64,000 nt of DNA from Taenia hydatigena (GCA_036345935.2 JADWOT020000005.1:3652696-3716695), one strand, 5' to 3'. Counted from the first letter of the stretch, positions 1 through 11,881 are shown. Program-made: numbers and translations. Notes: a model not told the origin generated them from the letters alone.

Positions 1-15
1 CTCCTCATTCAATAG
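1..15 (+). CDS. 3' end of a mucin-like gene (partial)
   Basis: The first five codons read Leu-Leu-Ile-Gln-stop, the invariant C-terminus of the mucin-like family in this window. The sequence after the stop matches the 3' flank of the intact gene at 3956-4558 almost base for base, including the AATAAA signal, so the window opens inside the last codons of another copy. Nothing can be said about the rest of that gene. Confidence 0.75.
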   Translation, partial: LLIQ

Positions 16-76
16 CTGAAATTAAGACCTGTCTCTTTCCCAACTGATTTTTTTCCATGTCTTAATAATCACTTTA

Positions 77-82
77 AATAAA
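77..82 (+). terminator. AATAAA poly(A) signal of the partial mucin gene
   Basis: AATAAA lies 62 nt after the stop codon. It is preceded by a T-run and followed about 20 nt later by a TTTTGTGCTCTG stretch, a GU-rich downstream element. The same layout follows every intact copy. Confidence 0.6.
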
Positions 83-1837
83 TTGTCGCATTCCTTATTT
101 TGTGCTCTGGTTTGGCCTCTCGCATTGGAAGAGGGCAATTTCGAACCCATCATTGCAGTGCGTGCGATAGTAATTCGAGGAAAGGCATAAATAAAATAGC
201 AGAATACTAGCCACAGGTCACTCTGCAGTCCAGCGAAGTGTCTGTGGGGAATGCTGAAATGGGTGAACGCAAATTGGAAAGCATTTGGTGGTTTGATGCT
301 GATGAATCTGCACGTCACAGTGTCATACACACTCTCCATCGGTTGGATTGCGTCGTAATGCAGGTGGAAGGAGGGACTGTTCTTCTGACAGCTACTTGTC
401 GCGTACATATAATACGGCGCCAAATGCACTACCAGCCTCCTTGACATGAATGCCACTGATCACTTGAGTGACTGAGGCGAATTCGCCGTGGCATTCGACT
501 CCTATTCTTTGTGACTTCGCGTGTGAAGCCTTTTCACATAAGCATCAACTAATTGCATAAGCTTCTGCACTGAGGAAAGTAACTTGTGAAATCATGTTAA
601 CTCCTCCAGACAAACAGGCAAATGGGTGACGACGCACAGGTCAAATGTAAAATACCCTATGTGAACAGCTTTGCTATCAGTAGCCTGAAGGAATTGACAC
701 CTTGATGTTAGTGTTTGAGAGGTGAAGAGAATGGTCACTTACAAGACATATGACACACACAAGGTTTAATAAACAGTCTCATTCAAACCTTCGCCATTCT
801 ACCACCTTCCTCTCTCGACCACACATCGCCTCCACCACATGCACTGACCAGCCGCACCATCATACCTAGTAAACTTTATTGCCTTAGAAGATTAGTGTTT
901 GATGGTGAGAGAACAGAGACAAGCAAACACGCAAATGAATGCATTTATAGAGTTGAGGTGAAGATGTGCACTTGACACAGAATGAGATGACTACTTAAGG
1001 CCTCAAGACAACCACTGGTGCTGCATTGTACACTAAACTTACTAGCAAAGAGGGCCAAACCTAGAATGCGTTTACAGAGTTGAATGGAAGATGTGGACTT
1101 GACGCAGAATGGGATGTCTACTGGAGGCCTCACCACAACCACTGTGCGAAACCCAGAATGAATATCTACACCAACAATGTCGTCAGAAAGAGTTCTTTGT
1201 GAGGTGAGGTGACATCGACTTCCACAGACTCAAGATCCACCTCCAATAAGCACACAAATGAGCGCATCATGAGGCGAATCGTGTAGGTGGCTTTGAAGAG
1301 ACGGTGAAAGTGGAGATATTGCCTACGCAATTTATGCACATTCAAGCTCCACATCCCGTAAACAAACGGTGAAATGCATGAAGCAAATTGCGTGTGCAGT
1401 CTCAACTCTTCTCACGGGACCAGTTTGACGCAGGTTAAATAGCTTAATGCTCACTTCATATATTTGCCTTCGGTGCTCACTTAGCCATGTTTAATCAAAT
1501 CCTTTCATTGAGTCAGGCAACAAAGGAAAGTATTTTGCTACTTCACCTTAGAACTTAGCATATTCGAAGTCATTAAGAGGTGACAACGAGGTGGCGAGGA
1601 GTGAGGCTGCTTATCTCCACTCTAATAAAATTAGCAAGAACGAAGAAAAACTGATTAAAGGAGGTGTAAGTAAGCCAAAAGTGAGGTTCACATATAAGAG
1701 AGGACAACACTGGTGCTTTTTGAACAAGATTGGATGGTATCCTTGAAGTGACACTGTAAAAGTGCCGAAGCTCGCGTCCATAACTACCGGGTCATGAACC
1801 GTCGTCGTCGTGATTTTGTATTCATCTGGATGAGTTT

Positions 1838-2125
1838 ATGAGTGTTGTCTGGGAGGTGGAATGGTCTTTGTTGTACAACGCGCCACCCACAGCAGAGCTT
1901 CTGTCATCCTTTGTCGTGGACGCATTGTCGCACTGCCATCGTGTGCAAGTCATGAACCTAGTAGCACTCCCCAACAGAGTTTGTGTCGTTGTGCAGGATT
2001 TTAGGCTCAAAGGAACTCATTTAAGTAGAACTGACATTTGGTGGGATTTCAGTCGCAATCATGTTCCACTACTTATGCACTTTACTTCATCAAAATTCAA
2101 TCTACATTTCCACGATGTAAAATAG
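1838..2125 (+). other. 95-codon ORF of unknown status (copy 1 of 5)
   Basis: An open frame starting MSVVWEVEWSLLYN recurs without stop codons or frame-breaking indels in five array copies (this one, 10152, 39958, 48767, 56871). I recognise no domain, signal peptide or TATA box. Comparing this copy with the 39958 copy, roughly two thirds of the codon changes are non-synonymous, close to neutral. It may therefore be an accidental ORF in a duplicated spacer. Confidence 0.2.
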
Positions 2126-3659
2126 CTGACACTAACGAGAGTGATTCGTGATTGCTGTGATCCAGTCCCATCTATTCTCCATTCCATCCTCCATCCAATT
2201 GCTGAAGCCACACACATCCTCACCCCATTCGACTGCCGATGACTGCAGGCAGGTGGAATGGCTGCATCGCCACACCTTCCTAAATGCCGTCATTCTAACG
2301 CTCCTCACCTCATTACATTCAAATGCGCTGGACACTGACTATGAGTTGCCATGGCAACACGCACCAACCACTCACGTGCATGTGAGAGGATTAGAGAAAG
2401 ACAGTCTCAACTTCGAGAATGTCAGTGTGTGTGTGTGTGCGTGTGTGTGAGCAAGCCTAGATTGCGTACTTCCACCATGTGACTGGATGCTGTTCCTTGC
2501 TGCACCAGTTTGACTGACTGGCGGGGCTAGTCGAGTGTGGGAGAATTGACATAATTTGTTGTCATGTCTACTCAATGCGCTCGTCAAGACAGACACAAGT
2601 GTGAGTGGATCGTGGTTCAAGAAAGAGAATGGGACGCGTGGGGTGTGTTCGCTGCCCCTACTTCAGCATTCCACATTTCTGTTCCTTGTTTGTCAATGCC
2701 CGTTGTATTAATGGGGTCCTTGCGACGGAGGATAACCAAAGCATTGAAGAAATGGAACGAGCACGGCAATTCAAGACGAAGTCATCACCACACTCCATCA
2801 TTGATGACGCACAGCCGCAGCTTGATGCATAAACATGACTTATAAATCCTGCACTTCTCCAACTCATAACTTCATCACGACACGATGGCAGGAAACCTGA
2901 GCAAAGTGTCAATTTATGGAATTGACATTTGGAGGAAAATCACATTTTCATGCTTTGTGTTTAATTAAATGGCGCAGATTCAAGTGGCAATCTCCATGAG
3001 TACGTGCGAAGCACCTTGCGTAGGCAGCTCTTTTGGATTTTAAAGCACGGTTTTCACCCACGTTACTTTGCGTTTCCCAAACTAGAAACCTCTCTTATGA
3101 AACAACTTCTGCAAAATCAAAAGACTGGATGATTTACATTCCATCGTCAGGGCCTGAGTATGTAGCGCCTTTACGTCTGTCCTAAGGGAACCTCAATTTG
3201 GCCGATGAATATTAAAAACTATAGGCGTAGAGAGGCTAAAAGGAGTGTAATATGAGAGAATTCCCCCATTAAACCACACATAGTCTGCATTATTTAATAA
3301 AACGCAACGCCTCCTCGAAACGGTAGTCGTGCAATTGCGCCTAAACTACTTATCATTTATGAAGTTTATCAATTCACCATTTTAGTTCGGTGATCTAAAA
3401 TCGAGCTATGAGATAACTTGGGATGCAAATCTCAACCCATTCAGCTAATGCGGTGAGTAGACGTGGAGCGAAATTCACTCAATTTCTCCCTCAATCTCTG
3501 CCTTCCCACATCCACCTAGTGCCAAACAACGATAGTAAAATAAGGCCACATCGTGAGCAAATGACTCTTATCCCTCCGACATCTACATCTACATCCACCA
3601 CCACCTTCGATCTCTCCACAGGCTACCTCTACATTTCGGAGATACACAGGAGCCGATGA

Positions 3660-3677
3660 CATTCATTGGAATGAATG
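3660..3677. promoter_or_regulatory. 18-bp inverted-repeat element upstream of a mucin gene
   Basis: CATTCATTGGAATGAATG has two 8-bp complementary arms around a 2-bp centre, about 280 bp before the ATG. The same element stands at the equivalent place upstream of the 19659 and 54661-55089 genes and of the truncated copies. It is degenerate upstream of the 28919/31649 pair. A protein-binding role is inference. Confidence 0.4.
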
Positions 3678-3804
3678 GTGGTGGGGATAGTAGCTTGTCA
3701 TAAATGGACTCGACTTCAAAGTTGTTGTGAATGTGGTGCTCAAATGACGTCTCACATATTGACGTGGTACCTGAAGTGTAAATGACAGGACAAGGAACAC
3801 ACCG

Positions 3805-3914
3805 CACCCTGTGCAAGGGTGAGGAGGGTGCTGCTCGTCGGATTGGTGGTTGGTGGTTGGTGAGTTCCAGTGCCCACGCAGTGATGACTGCCACACATGC
3901 AGGTACTATAAAAG
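3805..3914 (+). promoter_or_regulatory. Promoter of mucin gene at 3956 (hairpin, CCAAT-like, TATA)
   Basis: The block starts with a perfect 6-bp-stem inverted repeat, CACCCTGTGCAAGGGTG (3805-3821). GGATTGG follows, an inverted CCAAT pentamer, with tandem GGTTGGT motifs. It ends with TATAAAAG at 3907-3914, 49 bp before the ATG. If transcription starts about 30 bp after the TATA box, the 5' leader is only about 20 nt. This block is conserved at six of the seven intact genes. Confidence 0.7.
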
Positions 3915-3955
3915 GAGTGGAGAACTCTACCAGTCGTGCAACAATTCTACACGAG

Positions 3956-4558
3956 ATGAAGAACCTCGGTGTGCTCCTTCTGTTTGTGTTGGGATGTGCT
4001 GTTGCTTCGACTGCACAGGCAAACAATACTAACAACACATCCACAACCCCAACAACCACATCTACCAATGCGACGATGTCAACTACGTCGAGTACGTCTT
4101 CGTCGCAAAGTACTCAGAGTGCTGCATCAAATGCACAGAATACTACTTCGACGACAACGAGTACAACTGCGTCCAGTACGGCTTCGCCACAAAGTACAAC
4201 GAGTGCTGCGCCAAATGTGCATAATGCTTCTTCTTCGACAACGACGAGTACTAATGCGTCCAGTACGGCTTCGCCACAAAGTACCACGAGTGCTGCGCCA
4301 AATGTGCAGAATGCTTCTTCTTCGACAACGACGAGTACTAATGCGTCCAGTACGGCTTCGCCACAAAGTACCACGAGTGCTGCGCCAAATGTGCAGAATG
4401 CTTCTTCTTCGACAACGACGAGTGGTGGACAGGATCAAATCGGCAGCAGCTCTACCACCAAACACGATGCATCTACCACCAGTGCTTCCACGATGGTCGT
4501 TTTGTCGCATGCTCTCACCATCTTTGCCACTGGCGCCTTCACTCTCCTCATTCAATAG
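3956..4558 (+). CDS. Mucin-like GPI-anchored surface protein, long-repeat form (200 aa)
   Basis: The protein is probably a secreted, heavily O-glycosylated, GPI-anchored surface protein. The start was chosen at the ATG 49 bp after the TATA box: it begins a classic signal peptide (MKNLGVLLLFVLGCAVAS, cleavage near residue 22), and upstream in-frame codons would precede the promoter. Residues 22-61 are Thr/Ser/Asn-rich. Residues 62-89, 90-118 and 119-147 are three 28-29-residue repeats ending in SAAPNV[H/Q], followed by a partial unit. A GGQDQ linker precedes the hydrophobic tail LSHALTIFATGAFTLLIQ (183-200), which ends the protein as a GPI signal does. There are many N-X-S/T sequons. It differs from the copies at 54661 and 60110 mainly by two extra 87-bp repeats. 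Mucin-type function follows from composition; no specific family was identified. Confidence 0.85.
   Translation: MKNLGVLLLFVLGCAVASTAQANNTNNTSTTPTTTSTNATMSTTSSTSSSQSTQSAASNAQNTTSTTTSTTASSTASPQSTTSAAPNVHNASSSTTTSTNASSTASPQSTTSAAPNVQNASSSTTTSTNASSTASPQSTTSAAPNVQNASSSTTTSGGQDQIGSSSTTKHDASTTSASTMVVLSHALTIFATGAFTLLIQ
4223..4396 (+). repeat. Two tandem 87-bp minisatellite units inside the mucin CDS
   Basis: Two virtually identical 87-bp units (29 codons each) encode NASSSTTTSTNASSTASPQS plus STTSAAPNVQ-type sequence. Both are absent from the otherwise near-identical genes at 54661-55089 and 60110-60538, so this is a coding, frame-preserving length polymorphism. Confidence 0.8.
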
Positions 4559-7224
4559 CTGAAATTAAGACCTGTCTCTTTCCCAACTGATTTTTTTCCA
4601 TGTCTTAATAATCACTTTAAATAAATTGTCGCATTCCTTATTTTGTGCTCTGGTTTGGCCTCTCGCATTGGAAGAGGGCAATTTCGAACCCATCATTGCA
4701 GTGCGTGCGATAGTAATTCGAGGAAAGGCATAAATAAAATAGCAGAATATTAGCCACAGGTCACTCTGCAGTCCAGCGAAGTGTCTGTGGGGAATGCTGA
4801 AATGGGTGAACGCAAATTGGAAAGCATTTGGTGGTTTGATGCTGATGAATCTGCACGTCACAGTGTCATACACACTCTCAATCGGTTGGATTGCGTCGTA
4901 ATGCAGGTGGAAGTAGGGACTGTTCTTCTGACAGCTACTTGTCGCGTACATATAATACGGCGCCAAATGCACTACCAGCCTCCTTGACATGAATGCCACT
5001 GATCACTTGAGTGACTGAGGCGAATTCGCCGTGGCATTCGACTCCTATTCTTTGTGACTTCGCGTGTGAAGCCTTTTCACATAAGCATCAACTAATTGCA
5101 TAAGCTTCTGCACTGAGGAAAGTAACTTGTGAAATCATGTTAACTCCTCCAGACAAACAGGCAAATGGGTGACGATGCACAGGTCAAATGTAAAATACCC
5201 TATGTGAACAGCTTTGCTATCAGTAGCCTGAAGGAATTGACACCTTGATGCTAGTGTTTGAGAGGTGAAGAGAATGGTCACTTATAAGACATATGACACA
5301 CACAAGGTTTAATAAACAGTCGCATTCAAACCTTCGTCATTCTACCACCCTCCTCTCTCAACCACACATCGCCTTGACCACATGCACTGACCAGCCGCTC
5401 CATCATACCTAGTAAACTTTATTGCCTTAGAAGATTAGTGTTTGATGGTGAGAGAACAGAGACAAGCAAACACGCAAATGAATGCATTTATAGAGTTGAG
5501 GTGAAGATGTGCACTTGACACAGAATGAGATGACTACTTAAGGCCTCAAGACAAGCACTGGTGCTGCATTGTACACTAAACTTACTAGCAAAGAGGGCCA
5601 AACCTAGAATGCGTTTACAGAGTTGAGGGGAAGATGTGGACTTGACGCAGAATGAGATGTCTACTGGAGGCCTCACCACAACCACTGTGCGAAACCTAAA
5701 ATGAATATCTACACCAACAATGTCGTCAGAAAGAGTTCTTTGTGAGGTGAGGTGACATCGACTCCCACAGACTCAAGATCCACCTCCACTAAGCACGTAC
5801 GTGAGCTCTAAGTAGGCGAATCGTGTAGGTTGCTTTGAAAAAACGGTGGAAGTTGAGATAATGCATACGTAATAGATGCACACTTCAGCTCCACATCCCA
5901 TAATAAAAAGATGAAATATATGAAATAAATTGTGAAGGCAGTGCTTTAGGTGCGGCAGAAAGAAAGGATTCCACCCATGTCAGGTGCCCTTCCTCAGTCT
6001 CAACTCTTCTCACGGAACCAGTTTGACGCAGGCTAAATGGGTTAATGCCCACTTCATATATTCGCCTTCGGTGCTCAATTAGCCATGTTTAATTAAATCC
6101 TTTCCTTTAATCAGGTGATAAAGGAAAGTATTTTATTACTTCATCCTAGAACTTAGCATCCTTAAAGTAATTGAGAGGTGACAATGAGGTGGCGAGGAGT
6201 GAGGCTGCACAGTTGTGTGGAAATGGCTTGTCTCCACTCTAATAAATAGCTAAAAATGAAGAAGAACTGATCACTAAATGTGATCAATTGGAAATGCGAA
6301 TGCAAACACGAGAGAAGAAGAATATCTGTGGAACGGGTCACGGAGAGGACCACACACGCACCCACTTCCTCAATGTCGCAAATATTACAAGACCCTAATC
6401 AGCCAATCACGACAGCATTCTATCCTCTTAGATGCGCTCCCAAACGGTCATCTCGCAGTTGATGCAAGTGAATACGTAGCAGATGTGGATGGAGTGAGTG
6501 TGGTAGGGCATTCACCGTTGTGAGATATGATAAAAGAAGTAGGCAGAGCAATTTGAAGAAAGTCGTCCAATTGCAGCAGCAGTTGACGGGATTTATAGTG
6601 TTGCACCTATTCCACTAAGCATGCTTTCCTAAATAATAACGAGATGTGCCACCATCGAAATTGCTCGTACTTTCTCCATTACGACCTCTATCCAAATGCC
6701 TCTAGGTTTTCAAACTACCACCAATGTGTCATTGCGACAAATTGTTGGAGGCGAAAGCAGGCATAATACTAAAACAGAACGTATAATTCAGAAAGCGGAG
6801 TGATGGAGTCTACTGTCAGCCTACTAAGCTAGAATAATACGACCACCTCAAGGAAAAAACTGTTTATTCTTCCATTTGGAATAGGACGCAATCCAAACAA
6901 GGGAGGGAGTATGACACTGTGACGTACAGCTTCATCAGCATGAAACCACCAAGTGCATTCCAATTTGCAATCACCTATTTTAGCAGTCTCGATGGACACT
7001 TTGCTGGACTGCAGAGTGACCTGTGGCTAATATCCTGCGATTTTCTTTTTGCTTTTCCTTGAATTACAATCGCACGCACTGCAATGATGGGTTCGAATTT
7101 GCCCTCTTCCAATGCGAGACGCCAAACTCGAGCACAAAATGAGGAACGTATCAATTTATTTAACGTGATCATTAGGTTATTGAAAATTAAGAGCAGTTGG
7201 AAAAGACACAGATTTTAATTTTAG
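4559..7224. repeat. Array flank: direct repeat of 60539-63201
   Basis: This is intergenic sequence with near-identical direct copies at 60.54-63.2 kb (constant offset 55980) and an inverted copy at 52.0-54.66 kb. The first 1.7 kb is also a direct copy of 1-1650. I see no supported gene. At 6450-6490 a short stretch (GTGGATGGAGTGAGTG) resembles the end of the exon-like blocks described at 15272 and 44430. Confidence 0.6.
4620..4625 (+). terminator. AATAAA poly(A) signal
   Basis: AATAAA lies 62 nt after the TAG of the mucin gene, after a T-rich stretch and before a TTTTGTGCTCTG element. It is conserved at all intact copies. Confidence 0.6.
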
Positions 7225-7418
7225 CTACTGAATGAGGAGAGTGAAGACGCCAGTGGCAAAGATGGTGAGAGCATGCGACAAAGCGACCATCGTGGAAGCA
7301 CTGGTGGTAGATGCATCGTGTTTGGTGGTAGAGCTGCTGCCGATTTGATCCTGTCCACCACTCGTCGTTGTCGAAGAATTATTCTGCACGTTTGGTGCAG
7401 CACGCGTAGTACTTTGGG
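7225..7418 (-). pseudogene. 5'-truncated, promoter-less mucin copy
   Basis: The C-terminal half of a mucin gene (about one third of a repeat, the GGQDQ linker and the FTLLIQ tail) is intact in frame. It is joined directly to the region that normally lies upstream of the TATA box. One deletion removed the TATA box, start codon, signal peptide and most repeats. The join lies near 7418, at a shared CA dinucleotide. The same junction is present at 51806 and 63396, so the deletion predates those duplications. The upstream ORF extension has no signal peptide, so no normal product is expected. Confidence 0.8.
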
Positions 7419-9640
7419 CACTGAAACTCACCAACCACCAACCACCAACCACCGATCCGACGAGCAGCACCCTCCTCACCCTTGCACAGGGCGCAGTGTG
7501 TTCATTGTCTTGTCATTTACACTTTAAGTACTACATCAGTGTGTGAGTCGCCATTTGAGCACCACATTCTCAACAGAGTTGAAGTCGAGTCCATTGATGA
7601 CAAGCCACTATCCCCGCCAACATTCATTCCAATGAATGTCATCGGCTCCTGTGTAACTCCGAAATGTAGAGGTAGCCTGTGGAGAGATTGGATTTGGTGG
7701 TGGTGATGGTGGTGAATGTAGATGTGGATGACGGAGGGATAAGTGTCATTTGCTCACCGTGTTGCCTTATTTTAATATCGTTGCTTGGCACTAGGTGGAT
7801 GTGGGAAGGCAGAGATTGAGGGAGAAATTGAGTGAATTTGGCTTCACGCCTACTCGCCACATTAGCTGATTGGGTTAAGATTTGCATCACAAGTTGTCTC
7901 AAAGCTCGATTTTAGATCACTGAACTAAAGTGGTAAAATGATGAACTTCATGAATGATAGGTAGGTCAGTCCCAATTGCACGACTAGCAATTGAAGGAGG
8001 CGTTGCGTTTTATTAAATAATGTAGAATATGTGTAGTTTAATGGTGGAATGCTTTAATATTATAATCCTTTTAGCCTCTCTTCTTTGATAGATTTTGATA
8101 TTCATCGGCCAAATTGAGGGTCTGCTAGCACAGACGTAAAGGCGCTACATACTCAGCCACTGACGATGGAACGTAATTCAGCCATTCGTTTGATTTTGCA
8201 TTACTGGGTCATTTTTAGATAACATAGGTATTACGCACCCTTCTCAAATTTTGGGCGCCAGCTCAGCTGCGATCCTCGTTGAATGCCTTCAACGCGGCCG
8301 TCGAGTGGTCTTCTGTCTCGTTTCAGTGCGTGCATTTCATCTTCGTAACCAATTGGCAACTGAGTGATAGGATCACCGCAACACGGATGGTGTCTCTGTT
8401 CCAGTAGTGGCAAAACTCACGGTATGTTCCGTGTGGAGGAATTGGCTTACATAGTGGGACGAGACCTCCTTCGTGGTAGACTTTGAGCCAACTGTGCTTG
8501 TCGTAGTGTTTCTTTCGTCTCCTCATGTGACATTTTAAAGTGCCTCTGAGGAGTCTTAGACGTCACTTCACACCTTTACTGAGATGCTCTGGCGCCTAAT
8601 TAGTTGCCACTGCATGCTTGGTAGGAAGACGTCGGTGTGGACCCTCATTTCACGGTGTGGAAGCATCTTGAACAGTAAAGCACAGATTGATGCGTGGACT
8701 CTAGCTCCATGTGCGAGTAGAGCGCATTTCAGACTCAAATTCCAACCCTCAGGTTGCCCTTCCTTAGTAAAGGTTTTTAGTAGTCCTACGAGTGTGCGAT
8801 TCGATTCCTTTATCTGTTCGTTGCCCTAAACGATGCCCAAGCAATGCTTCAACAAGGTTGACATGAAAATATTTAGCTTCCACACTTTACAAGTGACTAT
8901 TTCTCATACTGCATCCTTATCTAGTAAATAACGTAGAATGTGTGTGGTTTAATGAGAAATTGCTCAAATCTTATGCTTCTTTTAGCATCTCTACGTTTAC
9001 ACCTTTTTATATTCATCGGCCGAATTGAGGGTCTGTTAGGACAGACGTAGTCGCTTTACGTGCTCATCCACTGACGATGAAGGATAATTCAGCCAGTCTT
9101 TTGTTTTTGCGAAAATTAATTTTACAAGAGAGAGGATGAATTTGGGAAAGACAGAGTGACGTGGGTAAAACCCGTGTTTTGAAGGCCTAAATGAGCTGCC
9201 TACGCAAGGTGCTTTGTTCGTTCTCATGGAGAGTGCCACTTGGATCTGCGTCATTCAATTGGACACAATGCATGGAAATGCGATTTCTCTTCAATTATCA
9301 ATTCCTTAGAGAGACACCCCGCTCTCGTTTCCTGCTATCGTGTTGTGGTGAAGATCTTAGTTGGAGAAATGCACCATTTAAAAGTCGTGTTGATGCATCA
9401 AGCTGCGTCTGTACGTAATCACTGACGGATTGTAGTGATGACTTCGTTTCGAAGTGTTGTGCTTGTCTCATTCGTTTGATGCTTTAGTTATCCGCAAGAA
9501 TGGGGACTTGACGCAGAATGGGATGTCTACTGGAGGCCTCACCACAACCACTGGTGCTGCATTGCACACTAAACTAACTAACAAAGAGGGCGAAACCTAG
9601 AATGCATTTCTACACCAACAATGCCGTCAGAAAGAGTGCT
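7419..9640. repeat. Array flank upstream of the truncated copy
   Basis: The former promoter-upstream region (18-bp inverted repeat near 7630, hairpin block at 7480) leads into spacer sequence inverted at 49.6-51.8 kb. It contains the two-frame ORF relic at 8231-8526 and no other supported gene. Confidence 0.5.
8231..8526 (-). other. Two-frame ORF relic of unknown origin (left copy)
   Basis: Two overlapping reverse-strand frames (starting MRRRKKHYDKHSW and ending WRPKFEKGA) read as one continuous charged, Pro-containing sequence if a single frameshift near 8390 is allowed. The mirror copy at 50704-50999 carries the same frameshift and a few replacements. It has nothing mucin-like, and I recognise no family. 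It may be a captured exon or an old pseudogene fragment, or chance. Confidence 0.25.
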
Positions 9641-9649
9641 TTGTGAGAT

Positions 9650-11480
9650 GAGGTGACATCGACTTCCACAGACTCAAATCCACCTCCACTAAGCACACAA
9701 GTGAGCGCATCATGAGGCGAATCGTGTAGGTGGCTTGGAAGAGACGGTGGAAGTGGTTATGTTGCCTACGTAATAGATGCACACTTAAGCTCCACATCCC
9801 GTAAACAATCGTTGAAATGCATGAAGCAAATTGTGTGGGCATTGCTTTAGGTGTGGCAAAAAGAAGGAGTTTTACCTATGTCAGGTGCCCTTCCTCAGTC
9901 TCAATTCTTCTCACGGAACCAGTTTGACGCATGTAACATAGGTTAATGCCCACTTCATATATTCGCATTCAGTGCTCATTTCATTGAGTCAGGCAATCAA
10001 CGAAATCATTTTACCACTTTATCCCAGAACGTAGCATGTTTGAAATCATTAAGAGGTGACAATGCTACTGTAAAAGTGCCGAAGCTCGCGTCCATAACTA
10101 CCGGGTCATGACCCGTCGCCGTCGTAATTCCGTATTCATCTGAATGAGTTTATGAGTGTTGTCTGGGAGGTGGAATTGTCTTTGTTGTACAACGCGCCAC
10201 CTACAGCAGAGCTTCTGTCATCCTTTGTCGTGGACGCAGTGTCGCACTGCCATCGCGTGGAAGCCACGAAACTAGCAGCACTCCCCAACAGAGTTCGTGT
10301 CGTTGTGCAGAATTTTAGGCTTGGAGGAATTAATTTAAGTAGAACTGACATTTGGTGGAATATCAGTAGCAGTCATGTTCCACTATTTATTCACTTTACT
10401 TCATCAAATTCCAATCTACATTTAAATGATGCAAAATAGCTGACACTAACGATTGCTGTGATCCAGTCCCATCTATTCTCCATTCCATCCTCCATCCAAT
10501 TGCTGAAGCCACACTCCTCCACACCACATTTGCCTGCCCATGACTGCAGGCAGGTGGACTGGTTGCATCGCCAGACCTTCCTAAATGCCGACGTTCTGGA
10601 AATGGAAAGTGACGATTATGTGTGCTGCGTTTGTGTGATTCTCTCTTACGTCACGCTCCATTCACCACGTGTTTTCTCTACTCGCCACTACTTCACGATG
10701 GACCTTGATACAAAATAAGCAAGTAATCATAAAAATTGTTGCATGCTGACTATTGTAGCACTGTGAGATTTGCTTCAGTGAGTCGTGATCGTCTCGATTT
10801 CTGCTGCTTTGGAGCATTGTGGTCGTAGATTACGCGCAGTTCATTTACACTTGTCCATTCTGTCAGCTTGCCAAGGCTAGATGTTGAGTCTCGACTCACA
10901 AATGTCCATCAATGTAATGGTCAAGCTTAGAGATGCATGATTGTGCATGAGTGATTGTCTGTAGGTACTTAGTGTTGCGAGTCCTCTTATTCTACTTATA
11001 AAAAAGCGGGTAATGTGGATGAGGGAAAGACTGCACACGAGAGTGAAGGCTGCATGCACTGAGGTTGTGCTTCTTTTAGGCAATCTAGCCAACAAAACAT
11101 AAAAGAAGTAGATTGACTAGTTAAAGCAAAAGGGCCACAAAACGTGTGTCACGCGTGTTGTGCCGATGAAGACGCCAGTTTTGGACCACTGATCTAATCA
11201 CTACTATCACCACTTCATGTCATATGAAGCAGCAATTCCTCCAAAGGGTGGTAGGAGATCACCTGTAGAGTATCGAGGGCGAACCATGGAGTATCCATTG
11301 TCTACATACTTCTCCATCTACTCAATCAAGTCAGTGAGTTAAGCGCATGATTTCGTGACATAAATTGGAACAATTTTCACAAATCAAACAAGTGTCTAGT
11401 AAGTGTGACGCACATTTGAAGGATAGTTGCGCAAATAGTGAAGTCAGTTCCCTGCACCCATTTTTTGTGACTGCATGTGT
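9650..11480. repeat. Array flank, inverted at 47.7-49.6 kb
   Basis: Spacer sequence with the mirror sum 59206. It is homologous at lower identity to 1160-2500 and 39975-41100. It contains the 95-codon ORF copy at 10152-10439. No other gene is supported. Confidence 0.5.
10152..10439 (+). other. 95-codon ORF of unknown status (copy 2 of 5)
   Basis: Same open frame as at 1838-2125, same length, about 20 replacements, no indel. Coding status is unproven. Confidence 0.2.
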
Positions 11481-11787
11481 GGGTGTCAATTCAAGGGCAT
11501 TGAAGCTGCCAATCTGATAATCCTTCGGGTGCCACCATCTTAACTACTCCACAGGGTGACAATTGATGTGTGGAATTGACTCCTTTGACGTGTGCCCTCA
11601 GAGGAGTGACAAACGCATGAGTGGAAATGTATGCACCAGCATAAGTGATCATGCAGGTTGCCATGGCAGTAATTGCATTAGAGTACGCAACAAATTTGAA
11701 TTGAAATCTTAGCAAAAACGCTGCCTTTTGAGTTATTCGGTCATGTGAACCTCCAAGCATTGAACAGATCCAGCCAGAGCCTTCAAC

Positions 11788-11881
11788 TTCCATCCACATT
11801 CACTCCTCGCGTGAGGGTCCATGCGTAAGCAATAAAATCCGACCAACCATCAAACTTGCATCCAACAACTTCCTTACCCTT
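11788..11881 (-). other. Candidate exon, second gene family (left arm)
   Basis: Mirror of 47325-47418. A pyrimidine-containing ...TTGCAG acceptor precedes an open block reading KGKEVVGCKFDGW...VNVDG. Paralogous blocks at 15272-15342, 44430-44500 and within 24887-25120 align in the same frame despite 24-nt and 6-nt length differences. Function is unknown. Confidence 0.35.

Larger units (their letters stand above)
16..3650. repeat. Array flank between two mucin genes (no recognised gene)
   Basis: This is intergenic sequence shared with other units. About 1-1650 is repeated directly at 4544-6260 (offset 4543 bp), and about 680-3650 is inverted at 55.4-58.2 kb. It holds short ORFs that I cannot support as genes, a (GT)n microsatellite near 2423-2450 and a 95-codon ORF listed separately. 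The reverse strand at 2380-2620 carries degenerate similarity to the candidate exons at 12.7-13.0 kb, including a Val-Glu-Val-Arg-Asn segment. Confidence 0.6.

Noticed and set aside
3782..3955. Upstream in-frame extension of the mucin ORFs
   Set aside because: It would put the TATA box and promoter hairpin inside the coding region and bury the signal peptide; the ATG after TATA is preferred.
3969..4562. Long alternative-frame ORFs (Arg/Leu/Val-rich) over every mucin CDS
   Set aside because: The repeat unit is a multiple of three and the codons are low-complexity ACN/TCN/GCN, so all frames stay open together. Only frame one has the signal peptide, TATA spacing and GPI-type tail.
4565..4999. 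144-codon reverse-strand ORF overlapping the 3' flank (also at 22, 54220 and 60545)
   Set aside because: It is conserved only because the flanks are recent duplicates. Against the diverged paralog at 32202-32489, about eight of nine codon differences in the shared part are non-synonymous, and the opposite-strand ORF is also open, so there is no sign of coding constraint.
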